A stretch of DNA of 64,000 nt from an uncultured Prevotella sp. (lineage in GTDB: Bacteria; Bacteroidota; Bacteroidia; Bacteroidales; Bacteroidaceae): assembly GCF_946407605.1 (NCBI RefSeq), contig NZ_CAMJOS010000002.1, positions 1 through 64,000 of the forward strand, in the 5' to 3' direction. This document shows, one piece after another, positions 62,000 to 64,000 of the stretch (position 1 is the stretch's first letter; each line of letters begins with the position of its first letter). The notes under the pieces are model-generated. The model saw only the letters and a program-made list of their open reading frames with translations. It was not told the origin of the DNA and did no database searches. Made by a program: the position numbers and the translations under genes.

Positions 62000-62836
62000 T
62001 TACTGGAGTTTGAAGGTGACAGGCAGAGTGAACTTCACACGCACAGCCGAACCGTTCTGCTTACCAGGAATCCACTTCGGCATAGCCTTCAGCACACGCA
62101 CAGCTTCCTTATCGAGTGAGGGGTCAACCGAACGTACTACCTTTACATCGGTAATAGAACCGTCGCGCTCCACAACGAACGTACAAACCACACGTCCCTG
62201 AATACCATTCTCCTCGGCGATAACCGGGTACTTGATGCTCTTGTTGAGGTAATCCATCAGAGCCTGGTCACCACCCTTATATTGTGGCATCTGCTCTACA
62301 ACGTCGAACACCTTGGTTTCTTCAACTGCAGGGGGAACCTCGTCCACCACTTTCTCGTTCACTTTCAGCACGTGCTCAGCTTCGTCACTACCCTGGTCAT
62401 AGTCGATGGCACCGATGGCGACGTCGCTCTGTGCGACCTCATCCTGTGTCTTCGTTACCTGTTCGGGAGCGTCATCTTCCATTTCGTAGGCGGTGAACTT
62501 CTCAGAGTTCATGACAGTCTCTTCAGCCACGAGCTGCTCCAGCTCCTCAACTTCGTAGACCACCTCTTCCTCTTCCTGTTCCTCAGCCTCTTCTTCAATC
62601 TGCTCAAGCGTCACCTCGGTCTCGTGCTCTGCCTGTGCTCGTGCAATGGCTTCAGAAGCCACGTTGACGATAAGGAAGGTAGCCACGATAGCGATAAGTC
62701 CGGCGAAGAGTGCCAGCATAGCAAAGAGATTACGCTTGCTAGTATCCTGACGAAGGGCATAAGCACCGTAGGCCTCGTTTTTGCCTTCAAACACGAGGTC
62801 AATCCATTTTTGGTCTAATAGATCTATCTTTGACAT
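62000..62836 (-). CDS. tonB: Energy transducer TonB
   Basis: This is a 278-residue inner-membrane protein. It has a cytoplasmic start of about 33 residues, one transmembrane helix (about 34-58, FAMLALFAGLIAIVATFLIV) and an acidic periplasmic spacer rich in Glu and Val, instead of the Pro-rich spacer of E. coli. The TonB C-terminal domain (about 190-278) contains GVQGRVVCTFVVERDGSITDVKVVR, LDKEAVRVLKAMPKWIPGKQNG and VRVKFTLPVTFKLQ. It transmits proton-motive force from ExbB-ExbD to TonB-dependent receptors, including the SusC proteins of the first region (inference). Confidence 0.93.
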   Translation of the reverse strand: MSKIDLLDQKWIDLVFEGKNEAYGAYALRQDTSKRNLFAMLALFAGLIAIVATFLIVNVASEAIARAQAEHETEVTLEQIEEEAEEQEEEEVVYEVEELEQLVAEETVMNSEKFTAYEMEDDAPEQVTKTQDEVAQSDVAIGAIDYDQGSDEAEHVLKVNEKVVDEVPPAVEETKVFDVVEQMPQYKGGDQALMDYLNKSIKYPVIAEENGIQGRVVCTFVVERDGSITDVKVVRSVDPSLDKEAVRVLKAMPKWIPGKQNGSAVRVKFTLPVTFKLQ

Positions 62837-62857
62837 AGTTCTTTCCTTTTTAATGGG

Positions 62858-63586
62858 TTATTCAATAGCGATGCCATTACCTGACAGAATCTCTGAATCT
62901 TTGTCGTTGATCTTATCGATCACGTACTTACCGATACAGCAAATCTGCATCTCATCGAGGATAGTCACCAGATTGTCGTAGTTAGAGTTGTCCAGAGGCT
63001 TGATGTTCACAGCCAGTGTGGGCACCATGTCGCTCTCGGTGTACTCTTTCATATCACGATCCACCTTCTCATATTTGGCCTTGACAAGCTCGTTGTTCTG
63101 TACCACGTCCACATGACCTTTCTTAATCATGATAAGTGCGCGGTTATAGACTGAGTCGTTGGCCTCCTGCTGAGATTTGGGCAGATTGTTGAACCAGGTA
63201 TCGAGTTGCTTCTTGGCATCCATCAGCACCTTTGCAGGAGCGTGACGGTGGTTGCGGAGCACCTCGCGGATACCTTCCTTACCCCATGTGGTCTCTTTCA
63301 GGAACTCGGGATTACCGAAGTCTTCCTTCTTGTCCACGATGTAGTAGTACAACTTGTCGTCGGCAGCCAGATACAGCGTGATGGTCTGCTCTGTCTTCGA
63401 CTTATCCTTATCCTCAGCAGTCATGTTGTCATCCTTGGCAGGCATGGTCAGGTGCATAGCCTGAGGCTTTGCCAGGGTAGTACACAGCATGAAGAAGGTA
63501 ATAAGAAGCATCATCATATCCACCATCGGCGTGAAGTCGACGCGGACATTCATCTTTTTCTGCTTGCTTTCTTTTTTCTTTGCCAT
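62858..63586 (-). CDS. exbD: ExbD/TolR-family biopolymer transport protein (second copy)
   Basis: This is a 242-residue protein with a basic N-terminus (MAKKKESKQKK), then VRVDFTPMVDMMMLLITFFMLCTTLA. This is the single ExbD membrane helix with the essential Asp in the PMVD motif. The periplasmic domain is longer than in E. coli ExbD (about 140 residues). It ends in ILDEMQICCIGKYVIDKINDKD, where the pattern fits the C-terminal peptidoglycan-facing fold. It works with a second ExbD encoded just upstream and with TonB, whose start is 21 bases downstream of the stop. Confidence 0.92.
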   Translation of the reverse strand: MAKKKESKQKKMNVRVDFTPMVDMMMLLITFFMLCTTLAKPQAMHLTMPAKDDNMTAEDKDKSKTEQTITLYLAADDKLYYYIVDKKEDFGNPEFLKETTWGKEGIREVLRNHRHAPAKVLMDAKKQLDTWFNNLPKSQQEANDSVYNRALIMIKKGHVDVVQNNELVKAKYEKVDRDMKEYTESDMVPTLAVNIKPLDNSNYDNLVTILDEMQICCIGKYVIDKINDKDSEILSGNGIAIE

Positions 63587-63589
63587 AGC

Positions 63590-64000
63590 TTATTCCTCCA
63601 ATTTCTTTAACTGTGTAACCAACTTGTAGCGGCTCTCGTTGATATCCTGCAGTTCGGCAATAACCATTTTCACTGCACTGTAGGGTGTGGTCTTGTCAGC
63701 CTTGATGCAGATCTCGAGCTTATTGGCAACGCCAATCTTCTCGGCATCCTCAAGGTCGTTATACCACTCCTTATAGCCATTCTTCATGGCCTTCACCCAG
63801 AGTTGGAACTCACTCATCTTGTCCTCACGATTCTGCAAGCTGTCGGTGGGGATACCCGTGCTCTTCAGCAGCTTCACCTGGTCCTCGTGTGTTCTTCCCA
63901 GGAATTCGGGCAGACTCTTCACGGGAATACCAACCTGTGGACTGACGAGGAACTCCTTCTTCTGCTCAGGTGTGAGCGTGGTCTCGCGCTCCTTCAGCAT
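63590..64000 (-). CDS. exbD: ExbD/TolR-family protein, N-terminal part outside the window
   Basis: The frame is open to the right edge, so the membrane helix and start are missing and the terminal ATG at 64000 is probably internal. The visible 136 residues are the periplasmic domain. The last part, GVANKLEICIKADKTTPYSAVKMVIAELQDINESRYKLVTQLKK, shows the ExbD pattern (ICIKAD, then a helix with VxxVxxxLQ). It ends four bases before the second exbD start. Two ExbD proteins per operon are normal in Bacteroidetes. Confidence 0.85.
   Translation of the reverse strand: MLKERETTLTPEQKKEFLVSPQVGIPVKSLPEFLGRTHEDQVKLLKSTGIPTDSLQNREDKMSEFQLWVKAMKNGYKEWYNDLEDAEKIGVANKLEICIKADKTTPYSAVKMVIAELQDINESRYKLVTQLKKLEE

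Overview
The window reads as a chromosomal segment of a member of Bacteroidales, most likely Prevotellaceae (Prevotella, Segatella or Xylanibacter type). Four things support this: SusC/SusD pairs with surface lipoproteins, Bacteroidetes promoter boxes of the form TAnnTTTG, the conserved gene order DUF6242 / DUF6089 / uppS / bamA / ompH / murI, and a glycine-lipid acyltransferase pair. No rRNA, tRNA, CRISPR array, insertion sequence or prophage was recognised.

Region 1 (1-24.5 kb, + strand) is a polysaccharide utilisation locus. After the 3' end of a secreted protein and its terminator come a 1458-residue GH51 arabinofuranosidase fused to a GH43-like propeller, a fasciclin (FAS1) lipoprotein, a SusC/SusD pair, two more FAS1 lipoproteins, a second SusC/SusD pair and a GH35 beta-galactosidase. 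The enzymes point to an arabinose- and galactose-containing plant glycan such as arabinogalactan or pectic side chains (inference). No regulator is present in the window. The gaps between these genes are 36-46 bases long and consist of tandem repeats with a 7- or 8-base period. Related repeats also encode the signal-peptide cores of both SusD lipoproteins.

Region 2 (24.5-33.9 kb, - strand) is an envelope-biogenesis operon: a DUF6242 lipoprotein, a DUF6089 protein, uppS, bamA, three Skp/OmpH-like chaperones, murI and dgt. It ends at a strong hairpin shared with the locus of region 1. Region 3 (34.0-39.2 kb, - strand) holds a CE15 and a CE6 carbohydrate esterase, a candidate 31-residue membrane peptide with its own promoter and terminator, and the glsA/glsB pair for N-acyl glycine lipids.

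Region 4 (39.4-55.1 kb, + strand) is the division and cell wall (dcw) cluster: mraZ, rsmH, ftsL-like, ftsI-type PBP, murE, mraY, murD, ftsW, murG, murC, ftsQ, ftsA, ftsZ. It is preceded by a three-repeat MraZ operator beside the promoter and closed by a terminator. murF and ddl are not in it.

Region 5 (55.1-64 kb) is mixed: an outer-membrane beta-barrel protein, rplS, a 5'-nucleotidase split into two genes in reversed domain order, a PorT-like protein, a small 2[4Fe-4S] ferredoxin with its own promoter and terminator, and the 3' part of an exbD-exbD-tonB-pstS-like-TPR operon that would energise SusC-type transporters. Three proteins end in type IX secretion-like tails, which fits the presence of a PorT-like gene.
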